A DNA stretch of 64,000 nucleotides. Origin: Saprospiraceae bacterium. Its GTDB lineage: Bacteria > Bacteroidota > Bacteroidia > Chitinophagales > Saprospiraceae. Of the stretch, positions 48,975-57,953 are shown in pieces; position 1 is the stretch's first letter; each line of letters begins with the position of its first letter. The translations under genes were made by a program, and so were the position numbers. The stretch is from contig JAGNXB010000001.1 of NCBI GenBank assembly GCA_017985675.1, forward strand, positions 124,001 through 188,000, written 5' to 3'. The notes beneath the pieces are model-generated. The model did no database searches. It saw only the letters and a list, made by a program, of their open reading frames with translations, and was not told the DNA's origin.

Positions 48975-50660
48975 CTAAACTCTGGATTTAGATTTTGCCT
49001 TAGCATCTCCAGAGGTATTGTCGATGGTCCGTGTTGATGGTTTTTTAGGTTTTTTACCTGGTTTGGTTTTAGCTGCTAGTTGCATGGCCTCGTATGCATT
49101 TACAATACCACCAGATGCACTAAGTGAAGAAAAAGGAACCATTTCGTCCTTAGTACCCGGCTTAATAACCTGACGCTCCACTTTTGTCACGGATTTCAAG
49201 AGGATAGTACGCACTTGTTCCGCTGTCAGGTCGGGATAATATGATCTGATCATTGCCGCTACCCCTGCGGCAACAGGAGAAGCCATACTCGTGCCTTGTG
49301 CATCCTGGTATTCATTATCCGGCGCAGTTGAATTGATAGCCATACCTGGAGCAAACAAGTCCACATTTTTTTTGCCGTAGTTTGAAAACGGTGCTGCTAG
49401 CCGATCACCGTCCTGCCAGTTGAGTGCTCCAACTTCAATCCAATTTTTAGCTTGCTTACGCCCAAATAGGGGACGTTTTTCGAAATTTTTATTTGGAAAA
49501 TTATCCGTATTATCATTGTTTTTGCCATCATTTCCCGCAGCATGTACTAAGAGTACATCGTGGGCTTCAGCATATTTTATGGCCTCGTCTACTACCTGCT
49601 TGTTCCAGGAATAGCTTTTGCCAAAGCTCATATTGATCACCTTAGCGCCGTTATCAACAGCATATCGGATTCCATTGGCGACATCTTTGTCCCTTTCATC
49701 ACCGTCCGGTACAACGCGCACGCCCATTATGCGTGCATTGTCGCAGACACCCTTGATGCCGATGGTATTTTTCCGGTCAGCGCCAATAATTCCTGCAACG
49801 TGCGTACCATGAAACGCATCCGGGCCAGCGATATCGGTGCTGCCATAATTCCATTCGTAAGCATTGGCGTAATCATCCCCTACAATATCGCGTGGATCAA
49901 AGGTAGTATCGTAATAAATCGCCCGGCCTTTGAAATATTCAATGACATTATCAAAGTAAGAAACATCCATTCCATTCTCGAGCAATTTGCCAACAACGGC
50001 AGCAGCGGACTGAAGGGATTCATTATTCGCATCAATAGTGGAAAGGTCTTCCAACGTGACTTCGGATTTGCCAAAATGTGTTTTCAACAAAGAGTCAGAA
50101 CTGATATAATTCGCTTTCATCGACTGATAAAAACCCACGGTAGCTCCTGCTTTTTGCTGCTCTGTTTGGATTACTGCCTCCAGTTCCTTATAGTAAGCGT
50201 AGTCTTTTTTAGCTTTTCCTTTAAGGGTGGAAGCATCCTTATCCTTGTATAGTTTGTCGTAATGGACATACAAACGAGTAACCTCTAGGAGATCCTGGTG
50301 GACATTTTTGCCATTAGCATTTCCAATGAAACTCCAACCATAGATATCATCGATGTATCCATTGCGGTCATCATCTTTGGAATTGTCTGCTTTTTCCTTT
50401 GGGTTTTTCCACATAACCGATTTAAGGTCTTCGTGGTTGTAATCCACACCGCCGTCAATAACTGCGACAATTACAGGTACGCCTTTTTTACCTTTCAGAA
50501 GTGTTTGGTAGGTCTTTTCCGAACTAACACCTGGGACACCATCTGATTTCCAATCTAAATTGAACCAATTTTCTGGTGCTTTCGCGGCATTGCCCTGCGC
50601 TTGCATATGGACCGACAGGCCAATAAAAAGCGCAATAAATGCGATCATACATTTTTTCAT
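48975..50660 (-). CDS. S8 family serine protease with a long insert
   Basis: About 561 residues from the ATG at 50660, which starts the signal peptide MKKCMIAFIALFIGLSVHMQAQ; 50681 is an alternative. Numbered from 50681, the catalytic Asp is 76 in VIVAVIDGGVDYNHEDL, His 291 in HGTHVAGIIGADR, oxyanion Asn 384 in HAAGNDG and Ser 465 in GTSMASPVAAG. An insert of over 150 mostly helical, Lys/Glu-rich residues separates Asp and His. The C-terminus (AKTKPGKKPKKPSTRTIDN...) is basic and lacks a T9SS tail, so the enzyme is probably periplasmic. It converges on dciA with a 14-base gap and no visible hairpin. Confidence 0.92.
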   Translation of the reverse strand: MKKCMIAFIALFIGLSVHMQAQGNAAKAPENWFNLDWKSDGVPGVSSEKTYQTLLKGKKGVPVIVAVIDGGVDYNHEDLKSVMWKNPKEKADNSKDDDRNGYIDDIYGWSFIGNANGKNVHQDLLEVTRLYVHYDKLYKDKDASTLKGKAKKDYAYYKELEAVIQTEQQKAGATVGFYQSMKANYISSDSLLKTHFGKSEVTLEDLSTIDANNESLQSAAAVVGKLLENGMDVSYFDNVIEYFKGRAIYYDTTFDPRDIVGDDYANAYEWNYGSTDIAGPDAFHGTHVAGIIGADRKNTIGIKGVCDNARIMGVRVVPDGDERDKDVANGIRYAVDNGAKVINMSFGKSYSWNKQVVDEAIKYAEAHDVLLVHAAGNDGKNNDNTDNFPNKNFEKRPLFGRKQAKNWIEVGALNWQDGDRLAAPFSNYGKKNVDLFAPGMAINSTAPDNEYQDAQGTSMASPVAAGVAAMIRSYYPDLTAEQVRTILLKSVTKVERQVIKPGTKDEMVPFSSLSASGGIVNAYEAMQLAAKTKPGKKPKKPSTRTIDNTSGDAKAKSKSRV

Positions 50661-50763
50661 AAGAACATTTGATTTTGCCATGAAGATACGTTTAAGCCAA
50701 CCAGGCTGGCATACAAACCAACTGAATTAACAGGACTTTAAGAAAAGTGCGTTTTGCCAACAG

Positions 50764-51195
50764 TTAATAATCGCTGTCACCTCCCTCGCCACCATCCCGG
50801 TTATGGGCATCCTCTTCACCTGGCTCATCAAAATCATCTGCTTCATCTGTACTAACAAAGTCATCCGTATCGCCAAAATCACCCCGAAGGTTGCCATCAG
50901 CATCATAATCATCATCGTCCGCAATGATTTGGCGGGCTTCTTGGACAGTCATCCTTACCAAATAGTAGATGTCCTCCGTTTCAAAAGGCAAGGCTGAAAC
51001 TTTTTTGCCATCCTTATTTACATATGAAATCAGGTGTTGGGCAAAACCGTGCAAGTATTGCATTTTGATCCGATTGAGGATGTCCTCAGGCAGATTTTCA
51101 TAGTCTTTTACAATCCGTTTCTTTGGATTCATAGGGTGTTTTTCGTTATGGATTAAAGCTGGTTTAACTTTAGCGGTAAATTTATTTTCATTCAT
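50764..51195 (-). CDS. Small protein with acidic tail, unknown
   Basis: 143 residues. The first ~100 have a mixed helical look (DYENLPEDILNRIKMQYLHG, LISYVNKDGKKVSALPFETE, YYLVRMTVQEARQII). The last ~55 are extremely acidic (DDDDYDADGNLRGDFGDTDD and onwards, ending GGDSDY). No signal peptide. I do not recognise it. It is divergent from the AAA+ ATPase gene. A near-consensus minus-strand box TACATTTA lies at 51259-51266. Confidence 0.7.
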   Translation of the reverse strand: MNENKFTAKVKPALIHNEKHPMNPKKRIVKDYENLPEDILNRIKMQYLHGFAQHLISYVNKDGKKVSALPFETEDIYYLVRMTVQEARQIIADDDDYDADGNLRGDFGDTDDFVSTDEADDFDEPGEEDAHNRDGGEGGDSDY

Positions 51196-51383
51196 GCTAA
51201 TTTTCCAAATGCAAAGCGTTGGAAAAGCAATAAAAAGTCGTTTTTTTGAAAATCAAGCCTAAATGTAGCAGATTTGTCTAGCCTGAGCCTGAGGAACGTA
51301 AGATTGTTGTAAAATAATACATCAAACTAGAAATCTTTCGTTTCTATTGAGGTGTTTTTAAAGCGTTGACCTATTTATCAAAT

Positions 51384-54023
51384 ATGGACCTACCCATTTC
51401 TATTTCAAATCAGGAAGATGTCCTTTCCTTGTATAAGTTTAAATCCTTGCAGACTTATTCCGACACGGAATGGCTTGCTGACAATAAAAAGCGGTACCGC
51501 CAGGTATATGATGAAAATGAACTTAACTACATCTATGCCGAATTGTGCTTTATCAACAAGGGTTTTGATCGGGAGGAATGGTCTGCGGTCATTGAACTCA
51601 GGTGTTTTAAGAGCACAAACAAATCAAAGCCCATTTGCCACCTGACGTTTCAGCGCGACATTTCCAAGGAAGATGCCGTCATATATGTTCGTGAAGGTTG
51701 GGGTAACAAAAAGGAAGGTTCATTTTGGAAAACAGGCGCTTATTACTGGGAAGCATCTATAGATGGTGAAAAAGTCGGAACACGTTTTTTTTATGTGCAG
51801 TCTGCAGGAAAGAAGCCTGTAGACCTGCCTGATGATTACCTTATGCTTGGAGGCGTCAAGCTATATGAAGGTCCAATGGATGATGTACCTGAGCATGAAC
51901 GAGTATACTTGAGCCAATTTGATTATAAAAACACGCGGTTTGTTTATGCCGAATTAGCCTTTGCAAACGAGGTAGCTGAACTTTCATGGCATTTGGAGTT
52001 GGTTGTGAAATTTTTTAGTGAAAGCCGCGAACTAAAAGGAAAAGTAGTTAAGTTTCTTACCGTAAATGAAGAAGAAGCAACAGTTAAGGTAACGGTAGGG
52101 TGGGGCTCTGATACGATAGGCACTTGGCGGGAAGGACTCTACCATGCTGAGTTGGTATTCCTGGATAGGTTGTTGGGAACAGTGTATATTGATATGGGGG
52201 AAGACCAGGTCATGGGCAATCCATTAGTGTGGCTGCCAGGGCAAGAACGGGCGCAACCTCTGGTCGACCTACAGCCAGATTCCTCAGTGTTGCAGGAGGT
52301 TCTCGACGAATTGGACACATTAATTGGATTGGATTCAGTCAAGAATCAAATAAGGGAGCGAACAGCATACATGGAGTTTATCCGTTTACGCCAACGGAAG
52401 GGCTTCAAAGAGGAAGGACAAATTCAGTTGCATGCGCTATTTAAAGGTAACCCGGGAACAGGCAAAACAACGGTAGCCCAAATGATGGGTGCAATTTATT
52501 TTCAATTAGGTTTACTTTCTAAAGGACATGTTCACACGGTTGATCGGGTAGACCTTGTTGGCGAATTTATTGGACAAACAGCTCCTAAAGTTAGGGATGC
52601 AGTGGAAAAAGCAAGAGGAGGTGTTTTGTTCATAGATGAAGCTTATGCGCTGGCAAGATCGAATGATGATGTAAAGGATTTTGGCAGGGAGGTCATTGAG
52701 ATTTTGGTGAAAGAAATGTCGGATGGTCCAGGTGATTTGGCTGTCATTGCAGCAGGGTATCCAGCCGAAATGGATTTTTTTATCCAAAGTAATCCCGGGC
52801 TAAAATCTAGGATCAAAATGGAAATTACATTTCCTGACTATGTCCCTGCTGAGTTGGCATTGATCGCTGACAAAGCTGCACAAAAGATGGAAATCCATCT
52901 GGATGAAGATGCAAAGCGCATTATTGAGCAGATAATTGTCCGTGAATACCGTTCCAGAGATAAATCGTTTGGGAATGCCCGGTTTGTGTTTGATTTGATT
53001 GAAAAAGCAAAAATTCAACTTGGTCTGCGGATTATGTCCACAGATGATCCGGAGGTTCAGACTAATGAAGCATTGGAAACGATCATACCAGAAGACATTC
53101 TCAAGGCTACCTTAATAAATCTAAAGAATCAGATCGCTTTGCCAGTAGATGAAGAGCTACTGACCGAGGCATTACTCGAATTGGACGAGCTACATGGCTT
53201 GGAGCGGATTAAAAAGGATATTCGCGAAACAGTACTTTTAGTCAGGTATTTTCTAACGAAAGGCTACAAACCACTCCAGCGTTTTTCCATGCACACGTTG
53301 TTTGTAGGCAATCCTGGAACAGGAAAAACAACGGTCGCACGTATTCTGGCAAAAGTGTACAAGGCACTGGGATTGTTGGAAAAAGGACAAGTAATCGAGA
53401 CCGACAGGCAAGGATTGGTTGCTGGATTCGTGGGTCAAACAGCAATAAAAACGGCAGAGCGGATCAAGGAGGCACAGGGTGGTGTCCTTTTCATTGACGA
53501 AGCATATGCATTGTCACAGCCTGGCGCCGGATCAGCAGGTGACTTCGGAGATGAAGCGATCCAGACGTTATTAAAGCGGATGGAAGATCAGAGGGGCAAC
53601 TTTTTTGTATTTGCAGCGGGTTACCCGGACAATATGGAGAAATTTCTAAAGGCCAATCCGGGTCTCAGATCCCGATTTGATAAAACCTTGATCTTTGACG
53701 ATTATTCCATCGAGGAGTTAGAACAAATTGCTATTTGGCAACTACAGGAGAAAGAATTCATTTTTTCTCCAGAAGCTCGGATGACTTTTTTTGAATGGAT
53801 TTCTAAACTCCATCATGAAAGGGATCGATATTTTGGGAACGCCAGGATTATCAGGCAAATCACCGAATCAATGGTGAACGCGCAACAAACGGCAAATGCC
53901 CGATCCCATGCTGATGGTCAATCTTTTGGAGATCAGATCATCTCGGTCGAAACAGTAAAAACGGTTAAGGAAGAAGCTAAATCAGGAAATTGGGATAAAA
54001 AGGGGATCGGCTTCAGGAAATGA
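51384..54023 (+). CDS. Tandem AAA+ ATPase (CbbX/SpoVK-type) with duplicated N-terminal domain
   Basis: 879 residues from the ATG at 51384; an in-frame TTG at 51366 is less likely. Numbered from that TTG, residues 55-144 and 191-276 are two diverged copies of one unknown beta-rich domain (YIYAELCFIN ... GWGNKKEGSFWKTGAYYWEA versus FVYAELAFAN ... GWGSDTIGTWREGLYHAELV). Two CbbX/SpoVK-like AAA+ modules follow: Walker A GNPGTGKT at 361-368 and 648-655, Walker B LFIDEA at 421 and 708, pore-side GEFIGQTAPK and AGFVGQTAIK, and sensor/arginine segments NPGLKSRI and NPGLRSRF. Both ATPase sites look intact. Such proteins form hexameric remodelling machines; the target is presumably chosen by the N-domains and is unknown. 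Confidence 0.9.
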   Translation: MDLPISISNQEDVLSLYKFKSLQTYSDTEWLADNKKRYRQVYDENELNYIYAELCFINKGFDREEWSAVIELRCFKSTNKSKPICHLTFQRDISKEDAVIYVREGWGNKKEGSFWKTGAYYWEASIDGEKVGTRFFYVQSAGKKPVDLPDDYLMLGGVKLYEGPMDDVPEHERVYLSQFDYKNTRFVYAELAFANEVAELSWHLELVVKFFSESRELKGKVVKFLTVNEEEATVKVTVGWGSDTIGTWREGLYHAELVFLDRLLGTVYIDMGEDQVMGNPLVWLPGQERAQPLVDLQPDSSVLQEVLDELDTLIGLDSVKNQIRERTAYMEFIRLRQRKGFKEEGQIQLHALFKGNPGTGKTTVAQMMGAIYFQLGLLSKGHVHTVDRVDLVGEFIGQTAPKVRDAVEKARGGVLFIDEAYALARSNDDVKDFGREVIEILVKEMSDGPGDLAVIAAGYPAEMDFFIQSNPGLKSRIKMEITFPDYVPAELALIADKAAQKMEIHLDEDAKRIIEQIIVREYRSRDKSFGNARFVFDLIEKAKIQLGLRIMSTDDPEVQTNEALETIIPEDILKATLINLKNQIALPVDEELLTEALLELDELHGLERIKKDIRETVLLVRYFLTKGYKPLQRFSMHTLFVGNPGTGKTTVARILAKVYKALGLLEKGQVIETDRQGLVAGFVGQTAIKTAERIKEAQGGVLFIDEAYALSQPGAGSAGDFGDEAIQTLLKRMEDQRGNFFVFAAGYPDNMEKFLKANPGLRSRFDKTLIFDDYSIEELEQIAIWQLQEKEFIFSPEARMTFFEWISKLHHERDRYFGNARIIRQITESMVNAQQTANARSHADGQSFGDQIISVETVKTVKEEAKSGNWDKKGIGFRK

Positions 54024-54034
54024 TAAAGAGTGAA

Positions 54035-54847
54035 TTAGATCCATCCTAATCTAATTGGCTTGAAACGTCTAGGAATAAGGTTCATCTTTATAGGTTCTAG
54101 GAAGGCTTCATTAGAAATCCAAATTCCTGCCTGGAAAAGATCCAGCCAGGCGCCGCCATGGGAAGTAGACCACCTATGCCAACCATTTTCCATATCTGCA
54201 GACCAGCGTATGTCATCGATGATAACGAGGTATGGTTTGGTGCAATGTTGTGCTATTTCAGCAAGCATCTGCCCAACATGCTCGGACTGATGATCACCAT
54301 CAAGGAAAATGAGGACCCTTTTTTTATTTAAATCTGGAATCTGTTGCCAGGCATCCTGAAAGCGAGCATGAATAGAATGAATATTTGTCAGTTGAATGGC
54401 ATGCCACAATGACTGCGCTATCGATAATCCGGCTGCGTTTCCATCGACAGTGTACATAGTAGCAGACTGCCTAGCTGATGCTAAGTAAGCGCTGGAAATG
54501 CCAAGCGAAGTTCCAAATTCAATTATGGTGTCCGGCTGCCACCATTTACATATTCGAAATAGTAATCTGCCTTTCCAGGGTTGGCTGCTGCTAGCTTGAA
54601 GGATGGTGCGTACCTCATTTTCATCAGCAATTTTAACACGGCTTCCCGCGCCATATCCCGTGTTTTGTATCAGGGTTGTATCCTGTCGAAGTCGACTCCG
54701 TTCTACTTCAATGGATTCAAAGGCATAATACCACCTTTGATCATCGAGTACCGATTCACAAAAATGATAGACCAGCGGGGAATGCACACTAAATGCAGTC
54801 TTGGCCTGCCAATACCACGAAATCAAACGCTGGAGTCTGGCCATCAT
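54035..54847 (-). CDS. Class I SAM-dependent methyltransferase-like protein
   Basis: About 270 residues from the ATGATG at 54847/54844. An open frame continues to 54919, but it would read through tRNA-His, so it is rejected. The N-terminus MMARLQRLISWYWQAKTAFSVHSPLVYHFCE is typical of a Bacteroidota family. A Rossmann methyltransferase core follows with the SAM motif IIEFGTSLGISSAYLASAR, YTVDGNAAGLSIAQ and VLIFLDGDHQSEHV. Substrate unknown; the family resembles O-methyltransferases. It lies directly after the tRNA terminator and converges on the AAA+ gene with an 11-base gap. Confidence 0.82.
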   Translation of the reverse strand: MMARLQRLISWYWQAKTAFSVHSPLVYHFCESVLDDQRWYYAFESIEVERSRLRQDTTLIQNTGYGAGSRVKIADENEVRTILQASSSQPWKGRLLFRICKWWQPDTIIEFGTSLGISSAYLASARQSATMYTVDGNAAGLSIAQSLWHAIQLTNIHSIHARFQDAWQQIPDLNKKRVLIFLDGDHQSEHVGQMLAEIAQHCTKPYLVIIDDIRWSADMENGWHRWSTSHGGAWLDLFQAGIWISNEAFLEPIKMNLIPRRFKPIRLGWI

Positions 54848-54870
54848 AAAAAAGCCCGGAAAAACCGGGC
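54848..54870 (-). terminator. Intrinsic terminator of tRNA-His
   Basis: Minus-strand stem GCCCGG/CCGGGC (54854-54859 with 54865-54870), 5-base loop, then six T (complement of 54848-54853). It stops one base before the ATG of the methyltransferase gene. Confidence 0.85.
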
Positions 54871-54874
54871 AAAT

Positions 54875-54952
54875 TGGGGTGGCTAACCGGGTTCGAACCG
54901 GCGACCTTCGGAACCACAATCCGACGCTCTAACCTGCTGAGCTATAACCACC
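54875..54952 (-). tRNA. tRNA-His (anticodon GTG)
   Basis: Folds as a complete cloverleaf of 78 bases including the encoded CCA end (54875-54877) and the extra G at -1. The acceptor stem is GTGGTTA with TAGCCAC, the D arm GCTC/GAGC and the anticodon stem TCGGA/TCCGA around TTGTGGT (anticodon GTG). The variable loop is AGGTC and the T arm GCCGG-TTCGAAC-CCGGT. The G-1:C73 pair is the identity element of bacterial tRNA-His. A well-matched promoter lies just upstream and a terminator just downstream. Confidence 0.97.
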
Positions 54953-54967
54953 AGCTAAAAAGGACTG

Positions 54968-54996
54968 CAAAATTATAAACTTTCAGGCGAATCAAA
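54968..54996 (-). promoter_or_regulatory. Promoter of tRNA-His
   Basis: Minus strand: -33 TTTG (54993-54996), 17-base spacer, -7 TAATTTTG (54968-54975). The -7 box ends 15 bases before the tRNA. This is the best two-part match to the Bacteroidota consensus in the window. Confidence 0.75.
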
Positions 54997-55159
54997 AAAT
55001 GTGCAGCCCTCTTTTTATTGGATTGATGTACTTTATTCTTCCATCTGGAAAAGAAAACCCGATTCGCTCACCACATAAACCAAAGGAGACCTATTACTCT
55101 GTTTTGCGATTTACAGATGACATCCCATTGGGAAGAGGCTATCTAATGCTTCGCATTGC

Positions 55160-55167
55160 TATCTTTG
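55160..55167 (+). promoter_or_regulatory. Candidate -7 box for the P-ATPase/ECF operon
   Basis: TATCTTTG, exact TAnnTTTG, 54 bases before the ATG at 55222. No clear -33. A short open frame across this area (54999-55208) has no support as a gene. Confidence 0.45.
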
Positions 55168-55221
55168 AGTTTACGGATGCGGTCTACAATTTTGTCGGCA
55201 CGATCTAAAGTTATATAAGCA

Positions 55222-57327
55222 ATGGAACAAGCACAAACAGTAGAAAAAGAGCTAAATGTGGAGGGGATGACCTGCGCTGCTTGTGCTGCTACTATCAGAA
55301 ATTATCTGGAAGGGGAAGGCATGACGGAAGTATATGTTGACCTCCCCGGAAATAAGGTCTCTTTCAGGACGGAACACGCTGATGTCCCATTGGAAGATTT
55401 AGCAACGGGAATTACACGCCTCGGATATAAGGTTTCTTTGGGGTCAGGCGAGGCATCTTGGTTTACACTTAGGCTGAAAGTATATATTTCAGCCTTCCTG
55501 ACGGCACCTTTACTGGCACACCATCTTCTCCATCTGGTCGGATCAGGATTTGCTTTTTTGGATAACCCATGGGTACATTTTGGATTGGCCTTACCCATAT
55601 TTCTTATTGGTCTTTTTCATTTTGGACTTAGTGCCTGGGGGGCATTGCGACATGGTCAGAGTAATATGGATGTATTGATCTTCCTGGGTAGCTCTGCAGC
55701 TTTTGGTTATAGTTGTATGGGTATTTTTCTGAATGATCCTACCTATAATTTTTTTGAAACATCTGCTATGATCATCACTTTGGTGTTGGTCGGTAATCTC
55801 CTTGAAGAAAAGGCTTTGCGAAGGACAACCTCCGCAATTAGCGATTTAGAAAGCCTAAAAACTGAATCTGCAAGACTATGGATGGGTAATCAGCAATTTA
55901 TGACTATACCGGCTGCTGATTTGCGTAAGGGGGATAAGATTTTAGTCAATCATGGTGAAGCTATACCCGTTGACGGGATCGTGCTGGAAGGCGAAGGGGA
56001 GGTAAATGAATCTATATTGACAGGTGAGTCAGTCCCTTCAACTAAGTTAGCTGGCATGCCATTACTAGCAGGGAGCACGGTGATATCGGGCAATTTTATA
56101 ATTCAAGCAACAGTCAACCCTGCGGATACGGTTTTTAATCAGATCATACGTCTCGTTAAAGCCGCTCAGTCTGAAAAACCCCAGATTCAGCGACTAGCAG
56201 ATCGAATAAGTGCCTGGTTTGTCCCCATAGTTGTGGTGATTAGTGTATTTGCCTTCTTTTTGGGAACACTGATTCTTAATCTAAGCACTGGAGCAGCTCT
56301 TATGAATGCCATTGCTGTGTTGGTTATTTCCTGCCCTTGTGCAATGGGACTTGCTACTCCGACGGCAATCATTGTCGGTATGGGTCGCCTCAGTCGAAAT
56401 GGGCTTCTCATTAAAGGTGCGCAGACAATTGAGCATTTGGCCGGCATCAGGCAAATTCTCTTTGACAAAACGGGAACCTTGACCACAGGAAAACTGAAGG
56501 TGCATCAAATCAAATCCAAAACCGGCCTTGATGCAGAAGTGCGTCAATATCTCTATCAATTGGAACTAAGGTCAAATCACCCTTTGGCTGCCTCACTCAT
56601 CCAATATCTCGGAAACACTCGTGTCAATGAGGAATTTGTCCTTAAGGATATCATCGAGTTACCTGGAAAAGGGATGACTGGTAATGATCATTTTGGCAGA
56701 CGATATACGCTAGGTAGAGATGATTTTGACCGTTCACAAGGCTATCATCTTGCTCTGATCCGGGATGACGAAAAAATTGCGCATATTTTTCTAGAAGATG
56801 AACTTCGACCTGATGCACCTGCAGTGATCGACCAACTTCACAAAAAGGGATATGCTACGATGCTGGTCTCAGGAGATCATACAGACAATGTGCGTCGAAT
56901 GGCAACATTGACAGGCATCCCTACTTATTATGCTGAACAGCTGCCGCAAGACAAATATGCACTTATTGAAAAACTGGGTTTATCAAATGACCTGGCCATG
57001 GTAGGTGATGGAATAAATGATGCTCCTGCATTGGAAAAAGCCACCGTTGGGATTGCAATGGCAGGCGCTACATATGTTGCATTGCAATCGGCCCGAGTAG
57101 CGCTACTCCGTCCTCAATTGAATGATCTTTTAGCCCTTTTTAGCATAAGTAAACTAACGGTCAGGACCATCAAAGAAAATTTGTTCTGGGCTTTTTCCTA
57201 CAATATTGTTGCCATTCCGCTAGCTGTTGCAGGATACCTGAATCCTATGTGGGGTGCCATATTTATGGCTTTTTCTGATTTAATCGTGATCGGAAATTCC
57301 ATTAGACTAAAATACCGAAAGGGCTGA
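55222..57327 (+). CDS. Copper-type P1B ATPase (heavy-metal exporter)
   Basis: 701 residues. One N-terminal heavy-metal-associated domain (VEGMTCAACAATI, Cys 18 and 21) is followed by eight predicted membrane helices. The actuator motif is LTGESVPS, the metal site CPC lies in ISCPCAMGLATPTA (about 370), the phosphorylated Asp in DKTGTLTTGK (about 414), and the hinge is GDGINDAPALEK (about 595). CPC with GMTCAAC points to Cu(I) export from the cytoplasm, with silver also possible. The C-terminal helix carries the usual YNIVAIPLAVAG and FSDLIVIGNSIRL. It ends 9 bases before the ECF sigma gene, so this metal pump and the regulatory/transport cassette are probably one transcript. Confidence 0.93.
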   Translation: MEQAQTVEKELNVEGMTCAACAATIRNYLEGEGMTEVYVDLPGNKVSFRTEHADVPLEDLATGITRLGYKVSLGSGEASWFTLRLKVYISAFLTAPLLAHHLLHLVGSGFAFLDNPWVHFGLALPIFLIGLFHFGLSAWGALRHGQSNMDVLIFLGSSAAFGYSCMGIFLNDPTYNFFETSAMIITLVLVGNLLEEKALRRTTSAISDLESLKTESARLWMGNQQFMTIPAADLRKGDKILVNHGEAIPVDGIVLEGEGEVNESILTGESVPSTKLAGMPLLAGSTVISGNFIIQATVNPADTVFNQIIRLVKAAQSEKPQIQRLADRISAWFVPIVVVISVFAFFLGTLILNLSTGAALMNAIAVLVISCPCAMGLATPTAIIVGMGRLSRNGLLIKGAQTIEHLAGIRQILFDKTGTLTTGKLKVHQIKSKTGLDAEVRQYLYQLELRSNHPLAASLIQYLGNTRVNEEFVLKDIIELPGKGMTGNDHFGRRYTLGRDDFDRSQGYHLALIRDDEKIAHIFLEDELRPDAPAVIDQLHKKGYATMLVSGDHTDNVRRMATLTGIPTYYAEQLPQDKYALIEKLGLSNDLAMVGDGINDAPALEKATVGIAMAGATYVALQSARVALLRPQLNDLLALFSISKLTVRTIKENLFWAFSYNIVAIPLAVAGYLNPMWGAIFMAFSDLIVIGNSIRLKYRKG

Positions 57328-57336
57328 TCCAGGTTT

Positions 57337-57912
57337 ATGATGATATCTACACATCAGGAGAAGGAATGGATAGCCGCCTGGCCCACCCGAAAGAGGGAGG
57401 TAATGGAATCATTGTATAAAACTTGTTTCGGACCACTCTGGACAACAGCTTTTCGGATACTTCGGGACGAGGCATTGGCCGAAGACATGGTACAGGAAGT
57501 AATGATACGCGTATGGCAAATGGAAAGTCTGGATCATATAGCAACGTCCTTATCCGGATACCTTCATCGGGGCGTATTAAATCGAAGTTTGAATAAGCTT
57601 AGAGAACTGCGACGTTGGGACCAGGATCCGCAGGCACCAGACCCAATAGCAAGTGGTACAGGCGGCTTTGGACCGGATGCTACACATTTAGAAAAATTAA
57701 TTGCTGAGGCAATCAGTGCCCTGCCAGATCGATGTCGATTAGTTTTTGTGCTCAGCCGATATGAATATTTGTCTTATCAGGAAATTGCAGAACTTTTAGA
57801 GATCAGCCTAAAAACGGTTGAAAATCAGATGTCTAAAGCATTGCGCTCATTAAGAGAGCAATTGATTAAAACAAAAAATAATACCTCCCTTGACAATCAG
57901 CCGACAAATTGA
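57337..57912 (+). CDS. ECF sigma factor (RNA polymerase sigma-70 family)
   Basis: 191 residues. Region 2 is YKTCFGPLWTTAFRILRDEALAEDMVQEVMIRVW and region 4 the helix-turn-helix LPDRCRLVFVLSRYEYLSYQEIAELLEISLKTVENQMSKALRSL (given here as landmarks 130-175). It resembles the Bacteroidota ECF group that works with FecR-type anti-sigma factors. Starts at 57337 or 57340. With FecR, a TonB receptor and a lipoprotein downstream, it should be activated when the receptor binds its ligand and then transcribe this cluster or other targets. Confidence 0.92.
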   Translation: MMISTHQEKEWIAAWPTRKREVMESLYKTCFGPLWTTAFRILRDEALAEDMVQEVMIRVWQMESLDHIATSLSGYLHRGVLNRSLNKLRELRRWDQDPQAPDPIASGTGGFGPDATHLEKLIAEAISALPDRCRLVFVLSRYEYLSYQEIAELLEISLKTVENQMSKALRSLREQLIKTKNNTSLDNQPTN

Positions 57913-57953
57913 AAAATAATGATTAGTCTTGATGGGGGTAATACGAACTTTGT

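Noticed and set aside
49560..50252. 230-residue plus-strand open frame inside the S8 protease
   Set aside because: Antisense to a complete subtilase with catalytic motifs; low-complexity hydrophobic composition is a by-product of the opposite frame.
54848..54919. Extended N-terminus for the methyltransferase
   Set aside because: Runs through the tRNA-His gene and its terminator.
54999..55208. 69-residue open frame before the P-ATPase
   Set aside because: No recognisable domain, odd composition and it covers the tRNA promoter region and the candidate P-ATPase promoter; probably chance.
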